The position numbers and the translations under genes were made by a program. Of a stretch of 64,000 bases of DNA, positions 26,493-35,658 are shown in pieces. The stretch is from GCA-001856825 sp038729485. GTDB lineage: Archaea > Thermoplasmatota > Thermoplasmata > Thermoplasmatales > GCA-001856825. The stretch's first letter is position 1, and every line of letters begins with the position of its first letter. A model generated the notes under the pieces. The model did no database searches and was not told the DNA's origin. It worked only from the letters and a program-made list of their open reading frames with translations. The DNA lies in contig JAVYRX010000003.1 in NCBI GenBank assembly GCA_038729485.1, positions 1 through 64,000 on the forward strand, given 5' to 3'.

Positions 26493-27477
26493 GGATTCTA
26501 GGCAGGCTTTCGGATATCCTTTCTATGAAAGCAGACTTTAGCGCTTCCTCTACCAAGTCTCTTCTTTTCTTCAACCCTTTAGATAAATAATAGACAGCGC
26601 CCAGCCTCTGTCCGGAGCCTTTGATCCCGAACAAATTGTTCATTTCGACGTCAAGCTCATGACCTTCCCTGATGCCTTTAAGGATGTCAAGAGATATTGG
26701 AAAACCGGAAGAAATCCCATAGTTCAACCTTCCCAAGGAATCCTTAACTGCCGCAACATGAAAATCGTAAAATTCTGAACCCATCTGCATTATCCCAGCC
26801 TCAATACCTATCGCGTAATCATAACTTTCTTCAATGCCTTCCAATCTTCCTAGCGCTCCCTGAAAAACCTCTGCGCCCATGGGTTGGGAGTGAAATTCTC
26901 TAATAGGCCTGGTTGTTTCCACAGCCGCCTTCTTCAAAAGCATTGAAAGCGCCGACTTTACACCTCGTATCTTCTCTGCGTTCTCTGTTGCTAGGATCAC
27001 TCTAACAGTACCTTTTCTCCTTCCGTATTCGTCTATTTCCCCTTTAATTATTCTCTCCGACTTTATAGGCATAAGATCTTCCGCTAACACGGTTCCAATA
27101 TTTTCTACAGTCAGCGGTCTTTCTCCTCTCGCCTTTCGAATGAAATTAATCTCCGATATGAATCCCACAGTTTCGTTTGATGCGACGATTGCATCGAACT
27201 CGGGATCCAGAGTTCTGCCCAGTGGATCATTCAAGGGCCTTATGATTGCTTTCTTCCCTAGCCTCCTTATATAGCCTTCCACTCTGCGTTTCCTCTCATC
27301 GTATGGCGGTACCTTGTAATTTTTCTTGAAATTAAAGTTGTCCGAAGTGATTCCTATGATAAGATCCCCCATCTGAAGCCCTCTAGATATCATGATTTTG
27401 TGCGCCTTATGGAGCGTGCTGAATGTTCCTCCCAAAAGTACCTTCACGGGTTGATAAGAGTTTGTCGAATAAAACAT
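26485..27477 (-). CDS. coaD: Phosphopantetheine adenylyltransferase fused to a DUF84-type (ITP/XTP) NTPase
   Basis: 330 residues with two domains. Residues ~10-155 form an archaeal-type phosphopantetheine adenylyltransferase (VLLGGTFSTLHKAHKIMISR with the HxxH nucleotide motif; KVPPYDERKRRV; IRPLNDPLGRTL), which makes dephospho-CoA. Residues ~165-325 form a house-cleaning NTPase of the inosine/xanthosine triphosphatase type (VILATENAEKIRGVKSAL, YAIGIEAGI). The domains are joined without break. The fusion joins CoA synthesis with removal of non-canonical nucleotides. Confidence 0.8.
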   Translation of the reverse strand: MFYSTNSYQPVKVLLGGTFSTLHKAHKIMISRGLQMGDLIIGITSDNFNFKKNYKVPPYDERKRRVEGYIRRLGKKAIIRPLNDPLGRTLDPEFDAIVASNETVGFISEINFIRKARGERPLTVENIGTVLAEDLMPIKSERIIKGEIDEYGRRKGTVRVILATENAEKIRGVKSALSMLLKKAAVETTRPIREFHSQPMGAEVFQGALGRLEGIEESYDYAIGIEAGIMQMGSEFYDFHVAAVKDSLGRLNYGISSGFPISLDILKGIREGHELDVEMNNLFGIKGSGQRLGAVYYLSKGLKKRRDLVEEALKSAFIERISESLPRIPK

Positions 27478-27550
27478 CTTTCTTTAAAGCGCGCGGAAGT
27501 AGTGCACCAATCTACATGAAACTTAAATCGACGTTTTAAGAATTACCCGC

Positions 27551-27907
27551 ATGAAAGTAGCGGTAGTACATGGGAAGGACGACACCCTTGCCCCCCTTGA
27601 TCTTGGGGAACTGATAAGCATAATCGATACAGATGAGAAAAAGATAACTCAATATGAAAATCCTGGATTCGAGAGAGTGCCGGGTGGAAAGGAGATTGCA
27701 ATGGCTGCCATATTAAGACTTCAACCTGACGCACTCGTTGTTAAGGAAGGAATGATGTGTCCTGGTTCGTACAGGATGTCAATCGGTAGAATCAAATACG
27801 CTCTTTTCAACGCAGACACCCTAGATGAGGTCCTGCCGAAGGTTGACAACATTCACGAGCTGTTGACTGACGACATCCCCCTAGAAGTATATAGAGAGGA
27901 CGAGTAA
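27551..27907 (+). CDS. NifX/NifB-like dinitrogenase cofactor-type domain protein
   Basis: 118 residues with a single beta/alpha domain of the NifX/NifB-C superfamily (MKVAVVHGKDDTLAPLDLGELISII...). The usual SxHFGxA motif is not obvious. One cysteine lies in MMCPGS. Such proteins bind iron-sulfur cofactors or are of unknown role in organisms without nitrogenase; no nif genes are seen. It is followed after 38 bases by a second protein of the same superfamily. Confidence 0.6.
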   Translation: MKVAVVHGKDDTLAPLDLGELISIIDTDEKKITQYENPGFERVPGGKEIAMAAILRLQPDALVVKEGMMCPGSYRMSIGRIKYALFNADTLDEVLPKVDNIHELLTDDIPLEVYREDE

Positions 27908-27945
27908 GTAGCCAACCTTAAAGTAAGAAGCTGGCATAATCAACA

Positions 27946-28287
27946 ATGAGAATAGTGATACCTGTACTTGAGAATCGTGGTGAAAGCTCAAGGGTCTCTC
28001 AACATTTTGGCCGCGCCCCATTCCTGGCCATTGTGGAAATTTCAGAGGGGAAGATATTGAAACTTGATTTCGTAAACGGAGAGGGGCCGCATGAGGAGCA
28101 CAGAGGGGAAGAAGACAGAGGGAGGGCCACTTCAATTCATGGGAGAATTATTCAAATAAAGCCAGATGCAATCGTTGCGAGCATGATAGGGCCTAGGGCA
28201 GTTGAAGATTTCACAAGGGCTGGCATTAAAATTCTCCAGGTTGAGGGGGAAACCCTCTCCGAAGTTGTTTCGATGATTGAAGCTTGA
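27946..28287 (+). CDS. NifX/NifB-like dinitrogenase cofactor-type domain protein
   Basis: 113 residues, the clearer of the pair: MRIVIPVLENRGESSRVSQHFGRAPFLAIVEI contains the superfamily SxHFGRA motif, and VASMIGPRAVEDFTRAGIKIL is the typical second half. A histidine- and glutamate-rich loop (GPHEEHRGEEDRG) could bind metal. It is probably paired with the upstream homologue. A role in Fe-S or metal cofactor handling is inferred from the family only. Confidence 0.75.
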   Translation: MRIVIPVLENRGESSRVSQHFGRAPFLAIVEISEGKILKLDFVNGEGPHEEHRGEEDRGRATSIHGRIIQIKPDAIVASMIGPRAVEDFTRAGIKILQVEGETLSEVVSMIEA

Positions 28288-28306
28288 TCCCACAATGAGC
28301 GGGAAA

Positions 28307-30709
28307 CTATCTTGATATGCCTATCCGCCTAAGACCTACCTTGAAGGCGTCGTTCACCAATAGATTTACCAAAAGACCATAGAGGAGAACGAACAGATAT
28401 TCTTCTATTGTTATCTTTGCTATCAGACCGAATCCAAACAGGGAAAGAGCGGATACAAGCACCATGTCTAAAATTATGGAAATTGCAAGCGTTCTTCCCG
28501 GCCTTGATTTCCAGAAGAAACTATTTTCTCTCACAATTATTGGAGTTAGCAGCCCAAAAAACATTATCTCCGTGAACGAAAAGGTATTGATGACACCAAC
28601 ATTATTGCCCATCCCAAAATACCTTAAACCCACGAATATAAGAATGAACATTTCAACGACCTGAATCGCACCCAAAGAAATTCCTATTTTTGCCAGATTC
28701 TTTATGTCCCATCTTTCCGGATTTCTGGATCCTTTCATAGAATCCGTGGAAAGCGAGAGCGTAACAAAATCTATGAGGAAAAGGAAGAGTATAATATCAA
28801 GAGCTGAGAGTAAGAATTCCCCGGTCAGAATGAAACCTACTGCAAGAAATACTGCAACTTGAAATGTCTTAACAATTTTGTTGAGGACCCATGTTACTAT
28901 CCTCTGATACGTCGTTCTCCCTATTCTTACGAGATCTACTATGTTCGTCAAGCCTTCAGACGTTAGTATAACGCTTGCTGCTCCCTTTGCAACATCAGTT
29001 GCATTGCTGACGGCTATTCCAACCTCTGCCCTTTTGAGCGCTGGCGCATCATTTATTCCGTCTCCTGTCATTCCCACGACGTGATCCTTTGCCTGGAGGC
29101 TTTTCACTATCGTGTATTTGTCCTCAGGATATATCTCTGCAAAAACTGAGCTCTCTTCTACCATGTTTGCTCCCCTGACTGGATCCTTGTTCTTAAGTTC
29201 CTTTATTGTAGCACCTGTGACTGTTTTGTCCCCGAGTCCTATTGTTCTTGATATCTCTCTTGCAATCGCTTCTGCATCTCCCGTCAACATCTTCAGCTTT
29301 ATACCCAGATGCTTAAGATCATCAATCAAAATCTTTGTTGTCGGTCTTGGGGGATCCGACAGCCCAACGATTGCTACAAGCCGGAAAGAACCGCCGTCAG
29401 AGACAGCAACCGCTATTATCCTCTCCCCTTGACTTGCTATACTGTCCACTATCTCTTTAATTTTTTCACTTTCTTCGTATTTGCACAGCTCCATTATTGT
29501 CTCAACTGCACCTTTAACAACGGTTACCTCCCTCCCATCAACAGTCAATTGTGCTTCAGTCCTTCTCGTAGAGGGATCAAAGCCCTTGAAATTTCTTACC
29601 GTTATCCCCTTTGTTGAAATGCCTGCATCCCTTGCGGATCTTATAAAAGCCATGTCCAAAGGATCATTGTCGGCCTCCTGCGAGGCTAGATAACCGTAAA
29701 GCAGGCCGTCTCGCTCCTTGAAATCGTCGACGGGAACTACTTTAGATACCGTAAGTTGGTTCTGCGTAAGGGTGCCGGTTTTGTCCGTGCACAGAACGTC
29801 CATTGTCGCAGCATCCTCTATCGCATTAAGCCTCGTAACTAGAGCCCCTTTCTTTACTGCTTCCAAGGAGCCTACCGCCATGCTCACTGTGAACATAGCT
29901 GGAAGGGCGACTGGGACGGCAAAAACTAAAAGCATAAGGGCCAATGGAACAACATCTAGGAGATTGACTCCTCTGAGATATGAGAACAAAAAGATTATGC
30001 CCAGTAGCACAACGACTATTATGAGCAAATAATCGACTATCCTAGACGTTATCTCCTCCATGTGAAGCTTCGGCTTGGCGATGCTCACCAGCTCCGTAGT
30101 CTTACCAAAATAAGTGTTCTTTCCAGTTGCAGTTACTATGCCATTGGCCTCACCTTTCCTCACAATAGAACCGGAAAATACCTTATCCCCCCGCTTCTTG
30201 GAAACTGGCATGGACTCTCCCGTCAATGCAGATTGATCCACCTCCAGTTCCTCGTCTTCGAGCATTGTTGTATCGGCCGGCACGAAGTCTCCTCCCCTAA
30301 GTCTTATCACGTCTCCCGGGACAAGTTCCCTCGCCTTCAGCAGCACCCATTTTCCATTTCTGAGTACTTTAGCGTTAACCTGCAGGCTGCTTTTCAAAAT
30401 TTCGACTGCCTTTGAGGCTCTCTCCTCCTGCGTATACCCGATAATCGCATTTACCACAAGCAGTGATGCGATGATGTATACATTGATCATTTTATGAATA
30501 AGAAAAGAGAATACTATTGTAAGCTCAAGCATCCAGGGCGTAAGCCCCCAAAATCTTTTCAGAAATTCAAATATCGGGTTCTTTTTCTTTTCCTGAATCT
30601 CATTGGGACCGAATTTGGCCAGCCTTCGCTTTGCTTCTTCATCGGAAAGCCCTTGCATTTTGTTATCCGCCGGTTCCCCTGGCTGCTGGTTCATCGCAAA
30701 CTCATTCAC
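28307..30709 (-). CDS. Plasma-membrane type proton-pumping P-type ATPase
   Basis: 800 residues. GTG at 30709 is chosen because aaggaga lies four bases upstream, whereas the next ATG (30694) has no properly spaced site. Landmarks: actuator TGES at ~163, phosphorylation site CTDKTGTLT with Asp309, hinge MTGDGINDAPALKRA, and ~10 membrane helices. The short N-terminus and PVALPAMFTVSMAVG helix match type IIIA proton pumps of plants, fungi and acidophilic archaea. It exports protons to hold cytoplasmic pH near neutral in acid. Confidence 0.88.
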   Translation of the reverse strand: MNEFAMNQQPGEPADNKMQGLSDEEAKRRLAKFGPNEIQEKKKNPIFEFLKRFWGLTPWMLELTIVFSFLIHKMINVYIIASLLVVNAIIGYTQEERASKAVEILKSSLQVNAKVLRNGKWVLLKARELVPGDVIRLRGGDFVPADTTMLEDEELEVDQSALTGESMPVSKKRGDKVFSGSIVRKGEANGIVTATGKNTYFGKTTELVSIAKPKLHMEEITSRIVDYLLIIVVVLLGIIFLFSYLRGVNLLDVVPLALMLLVFAVPVALPAMFTVSMAVGSLEAVKKGALVTRLNAIEDAATMDVLCTDKTGTLTQNQLTVSKVVPVDDFKERDGLLYGYLASQEADNDPLDMAFIRSARDAGISTKGITVRNFKGFDPSTRRTEAQLTVDGREVTVVKGAVETIMELCKYEESEKIKEIVDSIASQGERIIAVAVSDGGSFRLVAIVGLSDPPRPTTKILIDDLKHLGIKLKMLTGDAEAIAREISRTIGLGDKTVTGATIKELKNKDPVRGANMVEESSVFAEIYPEDKYTIVKSLQAKDHVVGMTGDGINDAPALKRAEVGIAVSNATDVAKGAASVILTSEGLTNIVDLVRIGRTTYQRIVTWVLNKIVKTFQVAVFLAVGFILTGEFLLSALDIILFLFLIDFVTLSLSTDSMKGSRNPERWDIKNLAKIGISLGAIQVVEMFILIFVGLRYFGMGNNVGVINTFSFTEIMFFGLLTPIIVRENSFFWKSRPGRTLAISIILDMVLVSALSLFGFGLIAKITIEEYLFVLLYGLLVNLLVNDAFKVGLRRIGISR

Positions 30710-31185
30710 CTTATCTCCTTATTGGCTAAACACTTATGCCGACTGTTTTGAAAATTTTTAAATAAATTTTTTGGCGGATGAGCGCAGTATTTTTGGAAAG
30801 TAAATTCTCCTTGAGAGCAACTAAGATTTTCAATTTCTGAAGCGGCTGCTGGGGTATACGGTAAGAGCGACATATACGTTTGTATGATACTTCGCGCTAT
30901 CGGCCGCGGACCCATTAATTGATGTTCAATTACTGTAAGACGCATTTAAGGGGTCTCACGAAATAAAGATCAGCCAACTTTCGGCATAGCACTTTTGAAC
31001 TATTCACATAACAAGGGGTGCCTGAATTCTTTGGGATAAGGGATCAGACGGCCTTATGATTGATGGCGATGTGTTGTATTCCTGACGGTAAGGAAAGAAA
31101 AGCATGCTTGCTTTTAAGCGGGCTTGGACTCTTGAGAAGTTTCTTTCCAAAAGAGAAGGGTTGAATGGGATCTTCCCTAGAAATA
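30710..31185. other. Intergenic stretch without a recognised gene
   Basis: About 475 bases between the proton ATPase start and the tRNA gene. It contains the ATPase promoter region (AT-rich 30740-30770). I see no credible coding frame and no confident RNA fold. Short complementary tracts near 31130-31165 could fold weakly but are not distinctive. Confidence 0.45.
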
Positions 31186-31258
31186 TGCCGCGGGCCGGGA
31201 TCGGACCGGCGGCCTCAAGATCTTCAGTCTTGCGCTCTCCCAGCTGAGCTACCGCGGC
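31186..31258 (-). tRNA. tRNA-Phe (anticodon GAA)
   Basis: A 73-nt cloverleaf on the minus strand. The acceptor stem GCCGCGG pairs with CCGCGGC with discriminator A. The D-arm is GCTC/GAGC with G15, anticodon stem CAAGA/TCTTG, loop CTGAAGA with anticodon GAA and G37, T-stem GCCGG/CCGGC. No intron; the CCA end is not encoded. The T-loop reads TCCGATC, so position 55 is C instead of the near-universal T. G37 and G15 are the substrates of wyosine and archaeosine enzymes encoded elsewhere in the window (46591, 24750). Confidence 0.93.
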
Positions 31259-31410
31259 CTCAGACTACGGATGATTAGCATCCCTTAGAAATACTTTGAT
31301 GTTTCTCTCCCTTGAGAATAACAATCTTATAAACGGAATCCCGTTCCCTCTCCCCCCTCTGTTTCCACTGCAATACTAATCTTAATACTCTTAGTTGTAA
31401 TAATGAAAAG

Positions 31411-32481
31411 ATGAGAACCTCTCTTTACAATGAAATATTAGCAATGAATGCCAAAATGATTGATTTCCACGGATGGGAGATGCCAATCCAATTTTCAAGT
31501 ATAATAGAGGAACATCTTCATGTGAGATCAAAGGCGGGACTATTTGACGTTTCGCACATGGGGGATATCGTAATAAAGGGCAAGGATGCCGCGGATTTCA
31601 TGACGTTCGTATTCCCTACGGATGTGACGAAGGAGCCTATTGGCAAGGCCATATATTCGGCTTACCTCAACAAGGAAGCCAATATGATTGATGATACCAT
31701 AATTTACAAAATGGCTGAGGATAGGTATCTGGTTGTTCCCAATGCCGCTACCACAAAAAAAGTGTACGACTGGCTCGCCTCAAACAAGGATGGATATGAT
31801 GTGACTGTAGAGAACGTATCAGATAAGATATCCTGCCTTGCCCTTCAAGGACCGCTTTCACCAAGCGTCATGGAAAACATTTTTCCCGATGCGTTGAAAC
31901 TGGATCATTTTACTTTTCTTAGCGCTTTTCAAAAGTATCCTGAAACGGGTCTTGAAGATGCTGTTATTGTCGGGAGAACAGGCTATACTGGGGAAGACGG
32001 TTTTGAGTTTATAGTACCAAACAAGTATGCGGTCCCGCTTTGGAGAGAGATACTTAAAAATAGTATAGTGAAACCAATCGGACTTGGGGCAAGAGATACG
32101 CTGAGAATGGAAAAGGGCTTCCTTCTGTCGGGGCAGGACTTCAACGAGGACAGGACTCCGATAGAGGCAGGAGTTTCTTGGATAATAAACTGGGACCACG
32201 ACTTCATAGGAAAGGAAAGATTGCTCGAGAGAAGAAAAGGCTTAAAGGAGAGATTTAGAGGAGTAGTTTCTGCAGAAAGACTAATTCCCCGGGCGGGAGC
32301 AGTAATCAAGAAGGACGGGGAACAAATTGGAGTCCTTACTTCCGGTTCATATTCCCCAACAATGGGGAAGGGGATGGGATTGGGATACGTTCGATCTGAT
32401 ATTGAAGTAGAATCGGAAATTACAATTCAAATAAGAAATACAGAAGGAAAAGCAATTCTTAAAAAACCGAGGATGGTTTAG
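31411..32481 (+). CDS. gcvT: Aminomethyltransferase, glycine cleavage system T protein
   Basis: 356 residues. N-terminal MIDFHGWEMPIQF...LFDVSHMGDI, middle GRTGYTGEDGFEFIVP and GLGARDTLRMEKGFLLSGQDF are hallmark GcvT segments that bind folate and the lipoyl-bound intermediate. It yields methylene-folate and ammonia from glycine. The other glycine cleavage subunits are not in the window; SHMT at 45428 shares the one-carbon pathway. Its stop shares TTAG with the stop of the convergent pdxT. Confidence 0.93.
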   Translation: MRTSLYNEILAMNAKMIDFHGWEMPIQFSSIIEEHLHVRSKAGLFDVSHMGDIVIKGKDAADFMTFVFPTDVTKEPIGKAIYSAYLNKEANMIDDTIIYKMAEDRYLVVPNAATTKKVYDWLASNKDGYDVTVENVSDKISCLALQGPLSPSVMENIFPDALKLDHFTFLSAFQKYPETGLEDAVIVGRTGYTGEDGFEFIVPNKYAVPLWREILKNSIVKPIGLGARDTLRMEKGFLLSGQDFNEDRTPIEAGVSWIINWDHDFIGKERLLERRKGLKERFRGVVSAERLIPRAGAVIKKDGEQIGVLTSGSYSPTMGKGMGLGYVRSDIEVESEITIQIRNTEGKAILKKPRMV

Positions 32482-33026
32482 GGGCTCAGCATATCCACAA
32501 AATATTCATGGATCTTTGGATCCCCGTATATCTCAGGGTGAAACGATAGGCCAAGATTTTTCCTCTCCCTAACGGCAACAGGCCTCCCATTGTATTCAGC
32601 GAGCACTTCTCCCTCTCTAACCCCATTTATAATGGGCGCCCTTATGAATACCCCTTTAAAGCCTCCTATCCCCTTGATTTCGAGCGGGGCCTCAAAGCTC
32701 TCCCTCTGGCTTCCATAAGCGTTTCTCGTGACATCTATATGAAGTATCGGCATCAGACCTTCTCGGCCGTCCACTATCTCTGAAATAAGTATCAATCCTG
32801 CACAAGTTCCCATTACTGGTAGTTTAGACTCCAGGATTCTATCGCTGATACCTCTCTTCTTCATTATGCTCCCTATCACCGTGCTTTCTCCACCTGGTAT
32901 TATGATCCCTGAGAGATCTTTCAGGTCTTCTGCCTTTTTGACTCGCCTGGCCTTCACGTTCAATTTTTTGAGGATCTCCAAATGTTCTGATACATCCCCC
33001 TGTATGTCGATGACGCCTATCTCCAT
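32478..33026 (-). CDS. pdxT: Pyridoxal 5'-phosphate synthase glutaminase subunit
   Basis: 182 residues. IGVIDIQGDVSEH at the start, IIPGGEST, nucleophile Cys75 in VMGTCAGLIL and the His-Glu of LSFHPEI form the PdxT triad. It supplies ammonia to PdxS for vitamin B6 synthesis. PdxS is not adjacent. The PLP-dependent enzymes at 43999 and 45428 would use the product. Confidence 0.93.
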   Translation of the reverse strand: MEIGVIDIQGDVSEHLEILKKLNVKARRVKKAEDLKDLSGIIIPGGESTVIGSIMKKRGISDRILESKLPVMGTCAGLILISEIVDGREGLMPILHIDVTRNAYGSQRESFEAPLEIKGIGGFKGVFIRAPIINGVREGEVLAEYNGRPVAVRERKNLGLSFHPEIYGDPKIHEYFVDMLSP

Positions 33027-33095
33027 GCCTCCTTAATGTGTTTTTGATATCTATCCTTATCTAAGATTATATTTGAAAAGATGATTAGGCTAAAG

Positions 33096-34373
33096 ATGAG
33101 AACTCTCATAGGAGATGTTAAAGACAGAGTAGGGGAAAATCTAGAAATATTCGGATGGGCTCAAAATATAAGGGTATTGGGCTCCCTGGCGTTCTTGGAG
33201 GTTAGGGATGTTTCCGGAACGGTTCAATGCGTTCTTCTCAAGAAGGGAAAGGAATCGCTTTTTAACGAGATAAAAACGCTTCAGAGAGAATCCGTTGTTT
33301 CTGTTAGAGGAGTTGTGGTGAAAAGCGAGGCAAAAGCCGGCTTTGAAATACAGGCTGAAAATATTGAAATCCTCAACAGATCGGAGGCACCGCTCCCCTT
33401 AGGCGTTGTAGATAAGGTTGATTCCGATATAGAAACAAGGCTAGAAAATAGATTTCTCGATCTGAGGAGGCCTGAAATTTTATCCATATTCAAAATACAA
33501 AGTACGATATCCAATGCTCTAAGGAATTATTTCCTTGAAAAAAAGTTCATTGAAATTCACACCCCAAAAATTGTTGCGGCTGCAACTGAGGGGGGCACCG
33601 AACTGTTCCCAGTAAAATATTTTGAAAAAAACGCATATCTCAGTCAAAGTCCACAGCTCTATAAGGAAATAATGATGTCTGCAGGTTTTGACAGGGTTTT
33701 TGAAATTGCACCTGCTTTCAGGGCTGAAGAACATAATACATCTAGACACATCAACGAGTTTACCTCAGTAGATATGGAGATGAGTTTCACAGATGATGAT
33801 GGAGTTATGGATATGCTCGAAGGTGCAGTAAAAGCTGCTCGGAATGCCGTTGTTGAATCAAATGAGAAAGAATTGGATTTGCTAGGGGTGAATCTTCCCG
33901 ATACGGATTATAAGTTCAAGAAGATTACATATTCCCAATTTATAAGAAAGGCTCAAGAAGCTGGAATAGAGGTAAAGGAGGGAGAGGATCTCTCAACTCC
34001 GGTGCTCAAGACCGTCGGAGGGGCGATGAAGGAATTCTATTTCATAATCAGGTGGCCGCGGTCTCTCAAACCGTTCTATGTTCAGCCACACGATGAACAG
34101 TATTCGAAAGGTTTCGACCTTCAGTTTGGAGAGCTAGAGGTAACCAGTGGGGCACAAAGGGTCCACTCTCCTGCTGTTCTATTGGAAAACATAAGAAGCA
34201 AAGGTCTCAATCCCGATTCGTTCCGCTTTTACATAGATGCGTTTAGATATGGAATGCCACCTCATGCAGGATGGGCTATTGGGCTGGAGAGGCTAACTAT
34301 GGTCTTCCTAAATATTCAGAACATAAGAGAGACGACACTATTTCCACGAGACAGGACGAGGGTGACGCCATGA
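33096..34373 (+). CDS. aspS: Aspartyl-tRNA synthetase (archaeal type)
   Basis: About 425 residues. The start at ATG 33096 gives the family N-terminus MRTLIGDV and lies ~26 bases after a TATA-like attatatt; ATG 33081 is an alternative. An OB-fold anticodon-binding domain (IFGWAQNIRVLGSLAFLEVRD) precedes the class II core: motif 1 around IEIHTPKI, motif 2 FEIAPAFRAEEHNTSRH, motif 3 GWAIGLERLTMVFL. Whether it also charges tRNA-Asn cannot be judged here. It is probably co-transcribed with the UbiD gene 31 bases downstream. Confidence 0.93.
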   Translation: MRTLIGDVKDRVGENLEIFGWAQNIRVLGSLAFLEVRDVSGTVQCVLLKKGKESLFNEIKTLQRESVVSVRGVVVKSEAKAGFEIQAENIEILNRSEAPLPLGVVDKVDSDIETRLENRFLDLRRPEILSIFKIQSTISNALRNYFLEKKFIEIHTPKIVAAATEGGTELFPVKYFEKNAYLSQSPQLYKEIMMSAGFDRVFEIAPAFRAEEHNTSRHINEFTSVDMEMSFTDDDGVMDMLEGAVKAARNAVVESNEKELDLLGVNLPDTDYKFKKITYSQFIRKAQEAGIEVKEGEDLSTPVLKTVGGAMKEFYFIIRWPRSLKPFYVQPHDEQYSKGFDLQFGELEVTSGAQRVHSPAVLLENIRSKGLNPDSFRFYIDAFRYGMPPHAGWAIGLERLTMVFLNIQNIRETTLFPRDRTRVTP

Positions 34374-34404
34374 ATCTTTACTGGAAATGGAGGGGGGAGG
34401 GGAT

Positions 34405-35658
34405 ATGATAGGAAGATATCTCAACGACGAATTTCTCATCATCAAGGAAAAGGTATCAAGGAAATTGGAAGTGGCCGAGATCTCTAAGAGGAATGGAAAG
34501 AAGCCCGTGATGTTCGAAGACCTGGAAGGAAAGAAGGCCGTGGTCAACTTATGGGCTGACCGTCAGAGGATATACAGAGAGCTGGAAATGACCAGAACGG
34601 AGTTTTTGGAGAACTATGAGATCTCCTTGAAAGAAAGGATGAAACTCAAGTTCGGTGAGAAGTCATTCAATGTCAAGGGAAGTATTGAGCATGTACCTGT
34701 TTGCTGGTTTCATCGGGGAGATGCCGGATACTACATAACGTCAGGGATCTTCGTGGCCGAAAGGAATGGGAAGAGGAACTTATCAATACATCGCATTTAC
34801 GTTGAAAACAACGGAAGCGGATATGTGAGGCTCGTCCCCAGGGATTTGTTTGCGATGTACAACGACGCAAGCTCACATGGTGAAGAGCTTAGAGTTTCCA
34901 TAGTAATTGGGGCCCCACTTGAGTATCTGCTTGCTGCGGCAACATCTGTTCCATTTGAAAGAGACGAATCAGAAATAGCTGCCTCTATTTATAAAAAATC
35001 AAAGGGGGAGGATCTTGAATTCGCCATGTCGAAATTTAATCTGCCAGTTCCAGCCGAGTCAGATTTTGTTATAAATGGAATTCTAACGGCGAATAAAAAA
35101 AGAGAGGGCCCCTTCAAGGATGTCACTGGGACCTATGATATACAGGACGATCAGCCCCAGATAGTCTTTGACTCAGTAGAGATGATAAGAGACCCGATAT
35201 ATCATGCAATCGTGCCTGCTACGCATGAACATCTGAATCTTATGGGGCTGCCCAGGGAGCCAACTATATTTGCTGAGATCAGAAAGGAGGGCGTAGACGT
35301 GAAAGATGTAGTACTGACAGAAGGGGGTTCCGGATGGCTTCACTCTGTTGTAAAAATAAGAAAGAAGACAAACGACGACTTTAGCAAAACGGTTGATGCT
35401 TCATTCCGCGGCCATAGGAGCCTGAAAAGGGTTATAGTTGTGGATGAAGACATTGACATTTATGACCCAAATGACGTGGAATGGGCTCTTGCGACAAGGT
35501 TTCAGGCAGACAGGGGTCTCTTAATAAGGAAAGAGCGGGGGTCGTCGTTGGACCCGAGTGCGTATGACGGCAACATTACAAGCAAGCTTGGAATGGATGC
35601 TACGATGCCGCTTGGAGGCGGAAGAAAATTTATCAGGGAGCCTACCTTGCCCTCCTGA
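34405..35658 (+). CDS. UbiD-family prenylated-flavin decarboxylase
   Basis: 417 residues. ATG 34405 is preferred over 34387 because ggagggg ends four bases before it. UbiD motifs include RLVPRDLFAMYND, VIGAPLEYLLAAATSVP and KKREGPFKDVTGTYD, the region with the conserved catalytic glutamate and arginine. Substrates in this family include hydroxybenzoates, menaquinone precursors and anhydromevalonate phosphate of the archaeal mevalonate route. A prenyl synthase gene lies immediately convergent, so a quinone or isoprenoid role is plausible but unproven. Confidence 0.75.
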   Translation: MIGRYLNDEFLIIKEKVSRKLEVAEISKRNGKKPVMFEDLEGKKAVVNLWADRQRIYRELEMTRTEFLENYEISLKERMKLKFGEKSFNVKGSIEHVPVCWFHRGDAGYYITSGIFVAERNGKRNLSIHRIYVENNGSGYVRLVPRDLFAMYNDASSHGEELRVSIVIGAPLEYLLAAATSVPFERDESEIAASIYKKSKGEDLEFAMSKFNLPVPAESDFVINGILTANKKREGPFKDVTGTYDIQDDQPQIVFDSVEMIRDPIYHAIVPATHEHLNLMGLPREPTIFAEIRKEGVDVKDVVLTEGGSGWLHSVVKIRKKTNDDFSKTVDASFRGHRSLKRVIVVDEDIDIYDPNDVEWALATRFQADRGLLIRKERGSSLDPSAYDGNITSKLGMDATMPLGGGRKFIREPTLPS

